This document shows positions 1-12,400 of a DNA stretch of 64,000 nucleotides, piece after piece; the first letter of the stretch is position 1, and the number at the start of each line of letters is the position of its first letter. The stretch spans positions 494,001-558,000 of the forward strand of contig BSBK01006425.1 of NCBI GenBank assembly GCA_027943335.1, in the 5' to 3' direction. Source of the stretch: Chamaecyparis obtusa. Its lineage: Eukaryota; Streptophyta; Pinopsida; Cupressales; Cupressaceae. Made by a program: the position numbers and the translations under genes. Under the pieces are notes generated by a model. It was given only the letters and a program-made list of their open reading frames with translations, was not told where the DNA came from and searched no databases.

Positions 1-176
1 CAGTACAACAATTTGAGGACATATTGCAATCACAACACACTAACAACATGTAAACATCAAAACTAACTTATAACAAAGATATTAATAGATAAACATGGGC
101 CATAGATCAAAAAAATATACACATGAAAATTAGCACCATCATACCAAGTTCCACTAGAGAAAGGAGAGTAAACACA
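1..176. other. Unassigned flank left of Copia-1
   Basis: AT-rich sequence with no coding signal that I recognise. Its last five bases (ACACA, 172-176) resemble ACATA just right of Copia-1 (7216-7220), so they may be a once-identical target duplication with one change. Confidence 0.4.
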
Positions 177-1419
177 TGTTATAAAGTAAAGTCCACCAAG
201 ATAATTGAGAGGGGGTTGGGGTCGGGTGGGGTGGGTTGGGGTAGCGGAGGGTGGGGGGGTGAATCAGTTTTCTGATAAATACAAATTTTATCACCTTTAA
301 CATATTTTAACCATGTAAGCAATGTAATTAACAACCATAGAAAGATATACATATACAATAATACAATAACACAAGATATGTTGACTAGGGAACCTTTTGA
401 TCAAAAAGTAAACCCCGGTGGGAATGATGCCCACAAAAGATGCACTAATATGAAAGTTCCTTGTGAGAGGATGGAATATGTTAGGAGTCTTATGAAATAT
501 ATTCAATACATATCAATCCCTGTTAGGAGACTTTGAATCCTTGCTAAAATATTCTAACCCTGTTAGGAGTTATGGAAGACAGAAGGACCCACTGTCCAAA
601 TAGCTTCAAGGGCAAGATCACTGAACACACTGTCCAACTGATCTTTGTATAATTATTCAAAAAAATAATATCAAAAGATTACTGATCTCAACTACTTATC
701 ACTTCTCCTTTGATTGTGCCAAACTGCACCAACTGCTTCATCAGATCTCAATACTAGATCTCTATACTTCGCATATCCTCTTACAACAAGTATTTCACAA
801 TTCCGCAATTCACTTTCTCAATCTTACGTTAGAATTACATGTTACAATAAGGAAATTAATCCTTCCTTTATACCACACTCAAATAATTACAAATGAGTTG
901 GCATACAAATTACAAAATAAAATCTTCCACACATTACACAAAATTTCATAATTACATAAAACTGTCAGCTTCCAATTAAGATAACTCTTCACTCGTGCGA
1001 CCTCTGACCTTGCTGTCACTTCCACGTCACAATGATCATTTCTTTATCATCTGTACAACTTTGCATGCTCAGATTCTATCCTGATTAGGAGATGCCATCT
1101 GATTTCCACAAACCGCTACTCAGGAACACTGCCTAAATATTGCTTCCATTGAATTACACATAACTATCATGAATAAATGAATTTTTGTATGCTCTCTTAA
1201 CCACAATCATATGAAACATCATAAATTAAGTCCTCAACTTCGCATATCTTGATCTTCAATATCCCACGTGCGCTAATACAAATATTGTTTTCTTCTGTAC
1301 TAAACTTCAGTAGATCACTGTGTTGACATCAATGACAATTATAGTCATGAATGCAACAACTGCTATAGAATGACTATGAATACCCCCCCATAGGATATAT
1401 TTAGTATTCATTCCTAAAA
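177..1419 (-). repeat. 3' LTR of Copia-1
   Basis: Direct repeat of 6016-7215 with many substitutions. Both copies begin (plus-strand reading) TGTTANAAAGTAAAGTCC and share long blocks through to the TATCC-ATTCAT end. This copy is about 40 bp longer, mostly because a G-tract near 208-261 is expanded compared with the 13 Gs of the other LTR. Confidence 0.9.
208..261 (+). repeat. G-rich tract in the Copia-1 3' LTR
   Basis: About 54 bases made almost only of G-runs (3 to 7 G) separated by T, TT, TC, TAGC or A. It satisfies the simple G-quadruplex pattern of four or more G3 runs with short loops several times over. It lies on the strand opposite to the element's sense RNA, whose copy is C-rich. 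Confidence 0.75.
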
Positions 1420-1849
1420 ATCTCCCCCATTGGCATTGATGGCAACATAGATGAAAAACATCCAAGTTCCATGAATACCAACACTAATGCTCTGAAATGA
1501 TTTTTAAGTCCTCTTCATCAATCAAATCTTGCTTCATTTTCCTGTTCATGCTTCAAATCTTTTTATTTTATATTTTATATTGCTTGTAACCTTCTTCCTC
1601 AAGTTCTCTTTAACTAGATGGTTTTTCATGTATCCTTCTCCCCCATTGACATCAATGACAAATGCTACATCACTATGTCAACAACAACTTCAATGTCAAA
1701 AGACACTTTTCAAAAAATACATTCACTAGAGTCCTCATGACTCAGCTCAGAAACACATACTCCCCCATAGAGGAAGTACCAACATCCAATCCAAAAGAAA
1801 GATAAGGCTCGTATACCACTGGACTAATGCAACAATCTGCATCACTTCT
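1420..1849 (-). other. Copia-1 3' untranslated region with polypurine tract
   Basis: Non-coding stretch between the RNase H end and the 3' LTR. On the minus strand a GGGGGAGA purine tract (1421-1428) lies immediately before the 3' LTR, where plus-strand DNA synthesis is primed in this class of element. No other feature recognised. Confidence 0.7.
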
Positions 1850-3401
1850 CAAAAGTAGGTTGGGGCATAACCCCAAGAATACCTCTCAGATACTCAAATG
1901 TATCCTTAGGTAAAGGCTTTGTAAATATATCTACAATCTTCTCTTTTGTGCTTATATACTCCAGTTTGAATTCTTTCTCTGTAACTTTCTCTCTCACTAC
2001 ATGATATTTATTTCTATATGCTTTGTCTTAGAATGTAGTACATGATTCTTAGACATACTAAATGTATTGGTGTTATCACAGTGTATAACAATAGGCTCAT
2101 CAAATTTTATTCCAATATCCTTCAACATTTGTTTCATCCATATTATCTGATTACAATTGTTTGCTGCTGCTACATACTCTGCTTCTGCTGTGCTCTATGA
2201 AATACAGTTCTGCTTCTTGCTTAGCCAAGAAACCAATCTTCCTCCAAGGAAAAATGCTCCACCACTTGTACTCTTTTTGTCATCAACACTACTTCCCCAA
2301 TCTGCATCTGTATATGCACATAGGGTAAAGTTATCATATGTTTCATACCACAATCCATATTCAATTGTGCCTCTTAAGTACCTCAGTATCCTTTTTACTA
2401 CTACATAATGTGATTCTCTGGGATCAGCTTGAAATCTTGCAACTATTCCAACTGCATGTGATATGTTTGGTCTTGTATGAGTTAAATATTGCAATCCTCC
2501 AATCATAGATCTGTACTTCTTCTATTCAACTGCAGGAGTCTCATCTGTGCTAGATAACTCATGTCTTGTTACCATAGTTGTTCCAACTGGCTTACAGTTC
2601 TCCATTACAAATCTCTTCAATAAGACATTCAAGTACTTTGTTTGACATAAGAAGATACCATCACTATTCTGTGTTATCTACATTCCTAAAAAAATATTTC
2701 ATATCAGCAATCATACTCATTTCAAATTCAATCTTCATTTCATCTACAAATTTATCACTAGCTTCATCTTCTCCTCCAAAGATAATATCATCAACAAAAA
2801 TAACTACAACCAACAAACCATTTTCAATTTCTTTTGTGTACAAGTTGTTGTCTACTGCACCTTTAGTAAATACTAATTTTATCAAATACTTATCTAGTCT
2901 TGCATACCAAGTTCTAGGTGCTTGTTTAAGTCCATATAAAGCTTTCTTCAGTTTACATACCATATCTCCTTCATGAGTCAAGGGAAAACCTTCAAGCTTC
3001 TCAATGTAAACTTCTTCTTCTAACTCTCCATTCATAAATGCTGACTTCACGTCCATTTGATACACTTTAAATTTCTTATAGGCTGCATAAGCCAAAAACA
3101 TTCTTACTACTTCAACTCTTGCTACAGGTGCAAAAGTTTCTTCATAGTCAATTCCTTCTTGCTGTGAGTATTTTTTACATACCAATCTTTCTTTATTCCT
3201 CACAACTTCTCCTTGTTCATTCATCTTGTTCCCAAATACCCATTTAGTTCCTATAACATTCTTATCTTTAGGTCTAGGGACCAATTCCCAAGTCTTATTC
3301 TTTTTAATTTGATCTAGTTTATCCTTCATAGCTTTAATCCAATGTTCATCTTCACAGGCTTCACTAGTAGATTTAGGTTCAATTTGAGAAATTAAACACA
3401 A
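1850..3401 (-). pseudogene. Copia-1 reverse transcriptase and RNase H
   Basis: The RT part starts near 3401 with the typical lead-in (EDEHWIKAMKDKLDQIKKN, then VIGTKWVF), passes EGIDYEETFAPVARVE and VYQMDVKSAFMNGELEEEVY, and reaches the catalytic FVDDIIFGG near 2790. RNase H follows with TRPNISHAVGIVARF, YTDADWGSSVDDKKSTSGG near 2300, AEAEYVAAANNCN and the HSKTKHIEI end near 2000. These domains copy the element RNA into DNA and degrade the template. Stops near 2640-2520 and 2210 split the frame. Catalytic DD of RT is still present. It would have been translated as the C-terminal part of one gag-pol polyprotein. Confidence 0.88.
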
Positions 3402-3419
3402 TTGTTCTTGTACCTTATT

Positions 3420-4518
3420 TCATGTCAGAACTCTGCTGTCTATGCTTCCTATAATCTGCTCAATAGGATGATTTCTTGATAGGTTCTTGTTGGGTGTCAC
3501 TATCTCAGTTCTTGCTTTAGCTGTAGGTTCTTCTATGATTTCCTCAATGTAGCCTTCATTCTGAAAATCACTGTAAGTTTCATAGAATAATTCAACATTC
3601 TCTAGATTACTTCTGGGATGATTTCCTTCATCTGATTCATAATCAAGCATTCTTTCCTGAATTTTGAACTTTTCATCAACTTTAACATTTGCGTTCTCAA
3701 CAATATTCTTAGTTCTCTTATTACAACATCTATAAGCTTTTCTCTTCAATGAATAACCAAGAAATATACCTTCATCACTTCTAGGATCAAAATTTCCAAT
3801 GTTACCATCTCTCTTAATATAACATTTGCTTCCAAAAATTCTGAAATACTTAACTGATGGTGCATGTCCAAACCATAGTTCATGAGGTGTCTTGTTCGTG
3901 TCTGCTCTAATCTGTACTATGTTCATTGTATATACTATTGTGTTCACTGCTTCTCTCTAGAATATCTTCTCCAAATCATTTTCAAATAACATGGCTCTTG
4001 TTTCTTCAGTTACTAACCCGTTTCTTCTTTCTGCAATACCATTTTGTTCAGGTGTTCTAGGGGCTAAAAACTGCCTCTTAATACCATTCACTTCACAAAA
4101 AGTGTTAAATTATTTTGAAGTAAATTCTCCACCTCTATCTGATCTCAAACATTTAATCTTCATTCCATATTCATTCTCAACTTTGTTTTTAATTACTCTA
4201 AACTTATCAAATGCTTCGAACTTTTCTTTAAGAAATGCAATCCACATCATTCTTGTAAAATCATCAACAGGAATCATAAAATACCTTTCTCCATAGAATC
4301 CTCTACTCCTTGTGGGACTGCTCAAATCTATATGAACAATTTCCAACTTCTCTGCTGTTGTAAACTTCTTGCTGGGAAATGAGCTTCTCTTCTACTTAGC
4401 CATCACATTCCTTGCAAATCATGTTAGTAGGTTTCATAATCTTAGGCAAATCTCTTACTACAAGTGTAGTACTTGCTTTCACAATATTATCAAAGTTTAT
4501 ATGACAAAATCTTTTGTG
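3420..4518 (-). pseudogene. Copia-1 integrase
   Basis: Copia-type integrase. First catalytic Asp is in EIVHIDLSSP (about 4340), second in CLRSDRGGEFTSK (about 4130), and the catalytic Glu is still present in NGIAERRN near 4040. The C-terminal half continues with ELWFGHAPSVKYFRIFGSK and SDEGIFLGYSLKRKAYRC. Several stops lie between the blocks (for example near 4395 and 3960), so the gene is a pseudogene although all three DDE residues can be read. Role in an intact element: joining the linear cDNA to the host chromosome in the nucleus. Confidence 0.85.
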
Positions 4519-5959
4519 TCATAACCAACTGTCATCAATCTTAGTAATCAAGTATGTCATCTCAGTAGGATTCAACTGAAATACATTACCTCTGGTTCTT
4601 GATCCAGTACCAATCAAATTACCATCCTTGTCTTTGATTACACAAGTTTTCTTAGTAAACCAAACTTGATAACCCTTATCAACTAGTTGTCCAACACTCA
4701 AAAGATTATGTTTCAATCCATCCACAAAGTAAACATCATTTGTGTTAGTCTTTCCATCAAGAGTAATAGATCCTATACCTTTTATCAAACAAGGTGCATT
4801 GTTTCCAACTCTAACAATTCCTCCATCATAGTTGTTAAACTTTATGAATTTCTTCATGTCTCCAGTCATATGATGTGAACAACCATTATCTATAATCCAA
4901 TCAGATTTCTTTTCTACTTGAGAAACTAAAGCTTTTTCTTCCTTAACTTCTGTTTCAAGATTTTCCTCTTTTATTGCTACAAATCCTATATCATCATTCT
5001 CATTGTCACTTTCACTTAGAGATTTCTCCATACTAGCTTCAAATTCTTCATCATTGGCATAATAACATTCTTTAGATCTTATAGGTTTAAAGTTCTTTCT
5101 ATAATTCTTTACTCTCTTAGGACATTTAGATGCAAAATGACCATATTCTTGATAAGTCCAACATTTAAAAGTTTTCTTACTGTCTAGTTCTCTTTTCACA
5201 AGCAAGGCAATTCCTTCTTCAATGTTCCTGTCTTCTTCATTCCTGGATCTACTGCTTCTAGCATAATCTCCACTCACACTCATGCTTCTTGACAAAGTAG
5301 GGTGAATACTTAGTGTGCTAAATGCTATCTCCATTCTAGGTAGATCTCTTGATTGTCTCAAGTTCATCTCTGCTACTTCTAATCTTCCAAGAAGAGTTTC
5401 TCTGGTGAAATTCTCAGTACAAGGTATAACTTGCTCAATCATCTACGTTGTCTTCTTAAATGCAGGAGTCAATGTCCTCAAAATTTTCCATATCACTTCA
5501 TTCTCTATCTTGATTCCTTCACAAGATTTTATACCTACAAAAATTTCTGACATTCTACCAATATAGCTTCTAACAGATTCATCTTCCATAATTCTTATAT
5601 CTTCAAATGCACGTCCAATTATGTAATCTTACTTTCTTTGCATTATCATCACCTTCAAAAGTAGATTGTAAAGCTAACTAAATTTCATGAGATGTTTTTA
5701 GATATTTTACTTGACTGTACTCATTTTCCGGAAGGGCTGATAAAAGTGTTTCTCTGGAAAGTATGTTACACATGAATAGATCTCTCTCCTCATTAGTACA
5801 TTCTTCAATTTTGTCTTCATCAATGATAGTCTTCTTGTTTTTTGTGATTAAGCAATATCCTAGTCCTAAATAGAGTAAATGTGTCTTCATATTTTATTTC
5901 CAACTGTCAAAGTTCACTCCATCAATCTTAGGGATTTCTTTCCTGAAATGACTCACCAT
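4519..5959 (-). pseudogene. Copia-1 gag and protease
   Basis: Gag begins at an ATG at 5959 (MVSHFRKEIPKIDGVNFDSW), with an early stop, then KTHLLYLGLGYCLIT and a broken middle (5650-5440) with stops in all frames. From 5442 an open frame of about 300 codons carries a damaged zinc knuckle, CWTYQEYGHFASKC, in which the second Cys of CX2CX4HX4C is Tyr. It continues with the protease motif WIIDNGCSHHMTGD (near 4890; DNG where DSG is usual) and the pre-integrase segment ending LITKIDDSWL. Gag forms the particle; protease cuts the polyprotein. The lost Cys and early stops indicate a dead copy. Confidence 0.85.
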
Positions 5960-6000
5960 GGATCTGCTCAAGTTGTTAAACTTTTCCTTCAAGGACCTAC

Positions 6001-6013
6001 TGCTTTGATACCA
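6001..6013 (-). promoter_or_regulatory. Primer-binding site of Copia-1
   Basis: Minus strand reads TGGTATCAAAGCA directly downstream of the 5' LTR, one change from TGGTATCAGAGC, the common primer site complementary to the 3' end of plant initiator tRNA-Met. Confidence 0.85.
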
Positions 6014-6015
6014 AT

Positions 6016-7215
6016 TGTTAGAAAGTAAAGTCCACCAAGATAATTGAGAGGGGGGGGGGGGGTGAATTAGTTATCTAATAAATATAAATTTTATCACCTT
6101 CAACATATTTTAACCATGTAAGAAATGTAATTAACAACCATAGAAAGATATACATACACAATAACACAATAACACAAGATATGTTGACTAGGGAACCTCT
6201 TGATCAAAGAGTAAACCCCGGTGAGAATGATGCCCACAAAAGATGCACTAATATGAAATTTTCTTGTGAGAGGATGGACTCTATTAGGAGTCTTATGAAA
6301 TATATTTAGTACATATCAATCCTTGTTAGGAGACTTTGAATCCCTGCTAAAAGATTCTAACCCTGTTAGGAGTTATGGAAGACAAAAGGACCCATTGTCC
6401 AAACAAATTCAAGGGGAAGATCACTGAATGCACTGTCCAATTGATCTCTATATTACTCAACAAAATAATACAAAAATATTACTAATCTCAATATCTTATC
6501 ACTTCTCCTTTGACTATGTCAAACCACACCAATTGCTTCATCAGATCTCTATACTTCACATATCCTCTTACAACAAGTATTGCACAATTCCACAATTCCC
6601 TTTCACACAATCTTACATTAAAATTACATGTTACAATAAGGAAATTAATCCTTCCTTTATAACACACTCAAATAATTACAAATGAGTTGGCATACAAATT
6701 AAAAAATAAAATCTTCCACACGTTACACAAAATTCCATAATTACATAAAACCGTCGGCTTCCAATTAAGATAACTCTTCACTCATGCAACCTCTGACCTT
6801 GTTGTCATGTCCATGTCACAATAATCATTTCTTCATCATCTGTACAAATTTGCATGCTCAAATTCTATCCTGATTAGGAGATGTCATCTGATTTCCATAA
6901 ACCACTACTCAGGAACACTGCTTGAATACCGCTTCCATTGAATTACACATAATTTTCATGAATAAATGAATTTCTATATGCGCTCTTTAACCACAATCAT
7001 ATGAAACATCATAAATTAATTCCTCAACTCCGCATAGATTGATCTTCAATATCCTCCCACGTGTGCTAATACAAACACTGTCTGCTTCTCTACTAAACTT
7101 TAGTAGATCACTGTGTTGACATCAATGACAATCACAGTCATGAATGCAATAACAACTTCTATAGAATGACTATGAATACTCCCCCATAGGATATATTCAA
7201 CATTCATTTCTAACA
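6016..7215 (-). repeat. 5' LTR of Copia-1
   Basis: Direct repeat of 177-1419. Starts TG and ends CA in element orientation. Contains a run of 13 G (6050-6062, plus strand) at the position of the long G-rich tract in the other LTR. In element orientation this is the C-run near the LTR 3' end, also seen as CACCCCCCTCTC in the Copia-2 and Copia-3 LTRs. Confidence 0.9.
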
Positions 7216-7344
7216 ACATAATTTCTACCAAGAAACATGACAATACAACTAAATTTGTAGCATAAATAGAAAGAGTTCAAAGAGCCACTCGAGCTAAAAG
7301 CAAAAATAAATAGCACATTTGTATTAAGACCAAAGGCTTGAGCC

Positions 7345-8970
7345 CTAGTAAACCTTATGAGAGGATATGATATCACAATGTGATTGATGCAACACATTGG
7401 ACCAATCCTCAATAAGGTATTTGAACAAGTCCTTGCAGTTACCTTCCTCCTGCTCATCCTCACCTAGAGTTTTGTACTGCATGATGCAAATAGAGGTTTT
7501 TGAGTTGTGCATAACCCGAAGATTGAATCTAGAGATGATAACCAACTTCATTTCAACCTCACTCACTCTATTATTGAGAGTATTCACCTCATTTTTTAGG
7601 CATTCCAAATCAATGACTGAAGCCATGTTAAACATGATGGGTTTATCCTTAGGAGGTGGCAAGTCACTACCCAAATTAAGAGATTCCTCATTGGAATTCT
7701 CACTATGGGTTGAGTTTTCAGAGGTAGAATTATTTTAGCTACTATTTCCATTCATCCCTATGAAATCATCCTTTTTGTCTTTGGTTTTCTTATTTCCCTC
7801 ATCAGTAGCCTAGTTCCCTTGTTCTCTGTCCTCTTTAGAGTCATAATCCACAAGTTTCTTTTTTCCTTTTTTCACAGACCTATTTTCTAGTCTATTAGAT
7901 GTGCAGGGGGTACTACTCTCCTCTTCCACTTCCTCATCAACATTTGTGCTAAGCTCTTGAATAAAGAATTTGGATCTTTTTGGCAGGGGGAGGGTTTTTT
8001 TCCTTTCCTCTTGGAAGCTGAGAGTGGAGAATATTTACCATTAGGTGTAGTGTTAGGGGCAACATTATCAAAATTTTGAATCTTGGGGGTACTCAGCCTA
8101 CTAGCCCCTAGGCTCTTATTGCCTTTTTTCTTGGTTTGGATGGGCATGTCAACAATGGCAGCAGGTGTGGGGACTATGAGAGAGGGGCCTCATAGACAAT
8201 GATAGGATTAGGAGGGAAGAGGGGGGAGTGAAATTTTTAGAGTCTAAAGATGAGGGCCTAGTGTAGGTAAGTTATTCTTTTACCCTGGAAAATGCATTCT
8301 CTAATCTCAAACACAAAATTTTCAAGAGAATTGAACAAGAAAAATGAAAAAGAGATAATTTAGCAATTCTTAAAGTGATTAAGAATTGACACATGGTAAT
8401 AATACTAAACTTTAAAACACCCTTCCAAAGTAAAGTACCTAATGATCCAGTAACAAACCTCACCCCAAGAGGAGGGAAGATTTATTCTATCATATCTACC
8501 CTATCTCTTAACTAGAGCCTTGTCACACTTGAAGAACTTTTTGAGATTGTCATTGTCAACAACACGACTAATCTTCTTCCATTTCCTACCCTTAGTAGAA
8601 AGCCCAGTTGCCCAAGAGATGACATGTTTATTGATTTTAAAGGAAATAAATCCCCCAGAGAAACCATTCTATTATCCTAGGAGCTAACAAAGTCTACAGA
8701 GAGTCCCACATTTAACCTATTAATGCATTAAAAAAATAAATAACCCCACCTTCCTTGCATATGTGCCAAATTATGGGGTCATTCCTGACCTTCTTTGGTT
8801 CTCATGTCTCGATGTGGTTGCAATCACCCCCTATAAAAATGACAAAATAATCAGGTCAATCAACATTGAAATGAGAATTACAACCCTTGATATAGTTGAA
8901 GAAAGATTTCATTTCCACTAAATTCTGTAAAGGCAAGAAGGGTGCATTTTTATCTAGTTGGGTAAAATTA
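7345..8970 (-). pseudogene. Unrecognised plant protein family, copy A (decayed)
   Basis: Minus-strand coding remnant. Reading from right to left and shifting frames gives PLQNLVEMKSFFNYIKG, DYFVIFIGGDCNHIET, WHICKEGG, FKINKHVISWATGLSTKG, INLPSSWGEVCYWIIRY, a hydrophilic Lys/Ser/Glu-rich linker, and a 109-codon open tail (7674-7345) with a short heptad-like stretch (LECLKNEVNTLNNRVSEVE). The architecture (conserved N-terminal domain, disordered linker, coiled coil) and the parallel with copy B (15481-16330) suggest a transposon-associated plant protein, but I cannot name the family. Multiple stops and frameshifts; no function is assigned. Confidence 0.5.
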
Positions 8971-9477
8971 TTATACTATCCCCCCAAAAATAAATAAATA
9001 AAAATGGACCCACTCGAGCTATAGCATCTCATAAATGAAGGTCTTTTCAATATAGCATAAGTAATGTAACTATCATTGCAGAAGGGGTAATGATAAATAA
9101 AACTCACACTGGTCATGATAATCCCATAGTGCCATGCCATTATGATGTGGTAATCTTTGGGGCTAATGTAATCAAGATGGCTACATGGGAAGCATCTAGT
9201 GAAACAACTACACTAAGAGTAGTGAAAAACACCTCTTGGATAATGCATTTACTAAAGGAAAAACCATCCTTCCACATCATCCATGCCATGTTCAAATTCA
9301 AAATAGTTAGGCCCATTCCCCACTCCCACTTGAGACTTATAAGGTAAGGGTAACATTGGACCCAAAGCCCTAAAGTACCAAGAAGGAGACACCACTTCCC
9401 AAGTAGAGCGTTACACACCATCTTCTTTAAAATTTGAACACTCTCCATTCAAGAGAGTCTATACATCAACAAGGAGG
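8971..9477 (-). other. Probable 3' untranslated region of LINE-A
   Basis: No open frame of note on the minus strand. It lies between the LINE-A RNase H end and family copy A. An AAATAAATAAATAAAAATGG stretch is near 8990-9005. I could not identify a poly(A) tail or target duplication, so the exact LINE 3' end is unknown. Confidence 0.35.
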
Positions 9478-12400
9478 GACAAAAGGTTTATCTAACACCT
9501 CACCCCCTCGATAATGTATCCAATCACAGCTAGAGATTCCACCACAACATTTACCTCTCTATAAACATTATTGATAGTAAAGGAATTAAATCCATGTAAG
9601 AGTTTGTGAATATCACCTAGAATGCCTTTCATAGACTAGTTCACCTTTGACTGCCCTTTAACAACATTTACAATGAGCATGGAATCACCCTCAATTAAAA
9701 TTGCTTTGATCCCAATGGAGGGTACAATCTTCAATCCCAATAAAAGGACCATTCCCTCCACTTTATTTTTTGTATATCTTGAAACACACCACTAAAAGCT
9801 ACTATCATCATCCCTGAATGGCCTCTAATCACTCCACCCACAATGGTTAGGCCATGAGATTTTTTTTTCATGCCATCTAAATTTAGTTTGGACCAACCAG
9901 GATTGGGGAGTTCATTTTGTGTTTTTACTTTTGAGGTTTTTAGATGGGTCATAGTTCCTAATGGGATCTTGTAGACCCAAATTTCTAATGACATGATGGT
10001 CAATGAAAGAGGGAGGAATGGAGGGACCAATCCCTCTAATGACACTTAAATTTTCTAACAATAATTTGTAGAAAATGCCAAAAACCACCTTTGGTTGACA
10101 TTCCATCTCATAAAATATCATGTTATTCCTTTCCATTTTCATAGCATAAGTGAGAAGGGATTATCTTTGTGCATCACCCACTGGGTTTGGAGAATATGTA
10201 GAGCTCCTACCAAATCTCACACATAAAGGAGCAATGTATGAAGATATGATTAACTGATTCCTCATTTAGTTTGCATAGAACACGCCAATTAGACAACTGA
10301 AACCCACATTTGATAAGATTATTATAAAGATCTTTTCATGCATACCCCACCAGAATAGATTGATATTAGGGATTAATTTGGATTTCCAAACCCTTTTCCA
10401 TAGTTCATCTTGGTTCCCCTCACCAATGAGCATAAGATAGGAATATTTCACTATGAATTCACTGATGTCATTATTTTTCTAGAAAAAGCTATCTTCCCTA
10501 AGGAACATCAAGATTCTCTCCTCCTTGAGTCTCTTTTGTAAATATAGTGCCAGAGGTATTAGCTGCTAAAGACCTTAACAATAGAGTTGGATATCTTTCT
10601 AGATTATTGAGTGATCCACATAGTTCTCTACCCTACTCCCAAATAACCTTTTGGCTAACACACAAAGGTCATGAAAGGTAGGGAGCAGGGAGGGGTGTAT
10701 TGTCTAGCCAATTGTCATCCTAGAAAGGGATCAATAGACCATCACCAATCCCCCATTTCAAGATTCAAAGAAGTAGGGACCTAAAATTGAGAATTTGGAC
10801 CCTGTAGGGAGTCCATGTGTGCTTAGGGAGAAGGAAAAAAATTCCAAATTCAAACACTTGGTAGAAATAATGTCACACCATTTGTCTTTATGTCTGGCTA
10901 GGGTCTAACCAATTTTAGTAATGAGAGACTTGTTGAGGTGAAAAATTTTCTTTACACCTAGACAAACCACACATTTTAGGTGACAAACACAGTCCTACGT
11001 AATCAAATCCATCCACTTCTTTTCTTCCATTCTAGATCACAATAAATTCCTTAAAATTCTCTTCAATTTACTAGCCCAAGCATTAGATATTCTAAAAAGT
11101 GACAGGAAGTATATAAGAATTCCTTGCAAAGACTACTTGAGGAGTAGCAACTTGCACTACTTATAAATTTACCCTTTCAACTAGCCAACTTTCACTGCAT
11201 TCTTTCTATAATTGTATTTCAAAAGGAGTTAGAAAAATCATTGAATGTGAGTAGTAGCCCCAGGTAAGTATCCAGGAGATTAGTAGAATGACATACAAGA
11301 ATGTTCCTAACCTTGTTTTGAAGGGAATAATGAATATTGAAAAAAATAACTTCTTTTATCATATTTGATAATTTTCCCTGAAACCAAAGCATATTGGTTA
11401 AGGAGGTATTTTCAGCTTCTAGCTTCCATCACTGATGCAACAGTAAAGAGGATTGTGTCATAAAAAAAAATATAAAACCATCGAGGGTAGGATGGAAGAA
11501 GGACTCACCCCCATGATTTTTTTCTCACTTATCATACCAAGAAAGTTCCTTCCCAACACCTTAGCCAACAAGATGAAGAGGTAAGGGAATAGGGAGTTAC
11601 CCTACCTTAGCCCCATGGACACACCAAAGAAACCCCTTAGGAATCCATTTACAAGGATATAGTATTGAACAATAGTCACACAATCTTTGATCAACATAAT
11701 TATCTTCACGTAGAAGCCAAATCTTTCAAGTATTTTCAAGAGGAAATCGCATTTGGCCCAATCATAAGCTTTGGATATGTCCAACTTAAAATCCATCCTT
11801 TGGAGCTTGCAATTTTCCATGGTATGGAAAACTTCATGGGTAGTAATGGTTGCATCAAGAATTTATCTCCCAGGGACATACCCATTCTCGTTATAGTTGA
11901 TAAGATTATCAATAAAAAATTTGATTCTATTGATGAGGACTTTAGAAAAGATTTTTGTAGGTAGTATTACACGAGCTTATTGACCTAAAATTGGTGAGAT
12001 GCCATTTCTCCTTTATTTTGGGGATCAAGGCAATGAATGGAAAATTTAGTTTCTTAAGAAGTTTTCCTATTCTAAAGAAATATTTTGTGGCTATAATAAC
12101 ATTATGGCCAATAACATACCAAAAATCATGAAATAAATTAGGGGAAAACCATCAGGTGTTGGGGCCTTAAAAACCCCCATAGAAAGGTATTTATCTACAC
12201 TTCCTCCTCTAAAATCAGATCCATGAGAAGCTCATTATCAATTAGAGAGATAGTTTTAGGGAGGTAGTCCAATATTGAATCCTCAAAAGTACTATCCACA
12301 GTACAACCATCATTCCTGAAGGCTTTGCAAAAGAAATATGAGGTGAAAACACCCATTCACATGTCCTTTATAATTTCCTCATTCTATTCATCTATGAGAC

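Larger units (their letters stand above)
177..7215 (-). mobile_element. Copia-1, full-length Ty1/Copia retrotransposon, decayed
   Basis: A complete minus-strand Ty1/Copia element: two LTRs of about 1.2 kb, an initiator-Met-type primer site next to the 5' LTR, a purine tract next to the 3' LTR, and between them, in the Copia order, gag, protease, integrase, RT and RNase H. The order integrase before RT identifies Copia rather than Gypsy. The coding frame is broken by several stops and frameshifts, so it is not autonomous. LTR ends are TG...CA (5' LTR) and TG...AA (3' LTR, mutated). The flanking 5-mers ACACA and ACATA differ at one base, so the target duplication is only probable. The HMTGD protease context resembles SIRE/Maximus-type elements, but I do not assign the lineage firmly. 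Confidence 0.92.

Noticed and set aside
2578..2976. 132-codon plus-strand frame
   Set aside because: Lies opposite the Copia-1 RT coding strand and has no motif; a shadow frame.
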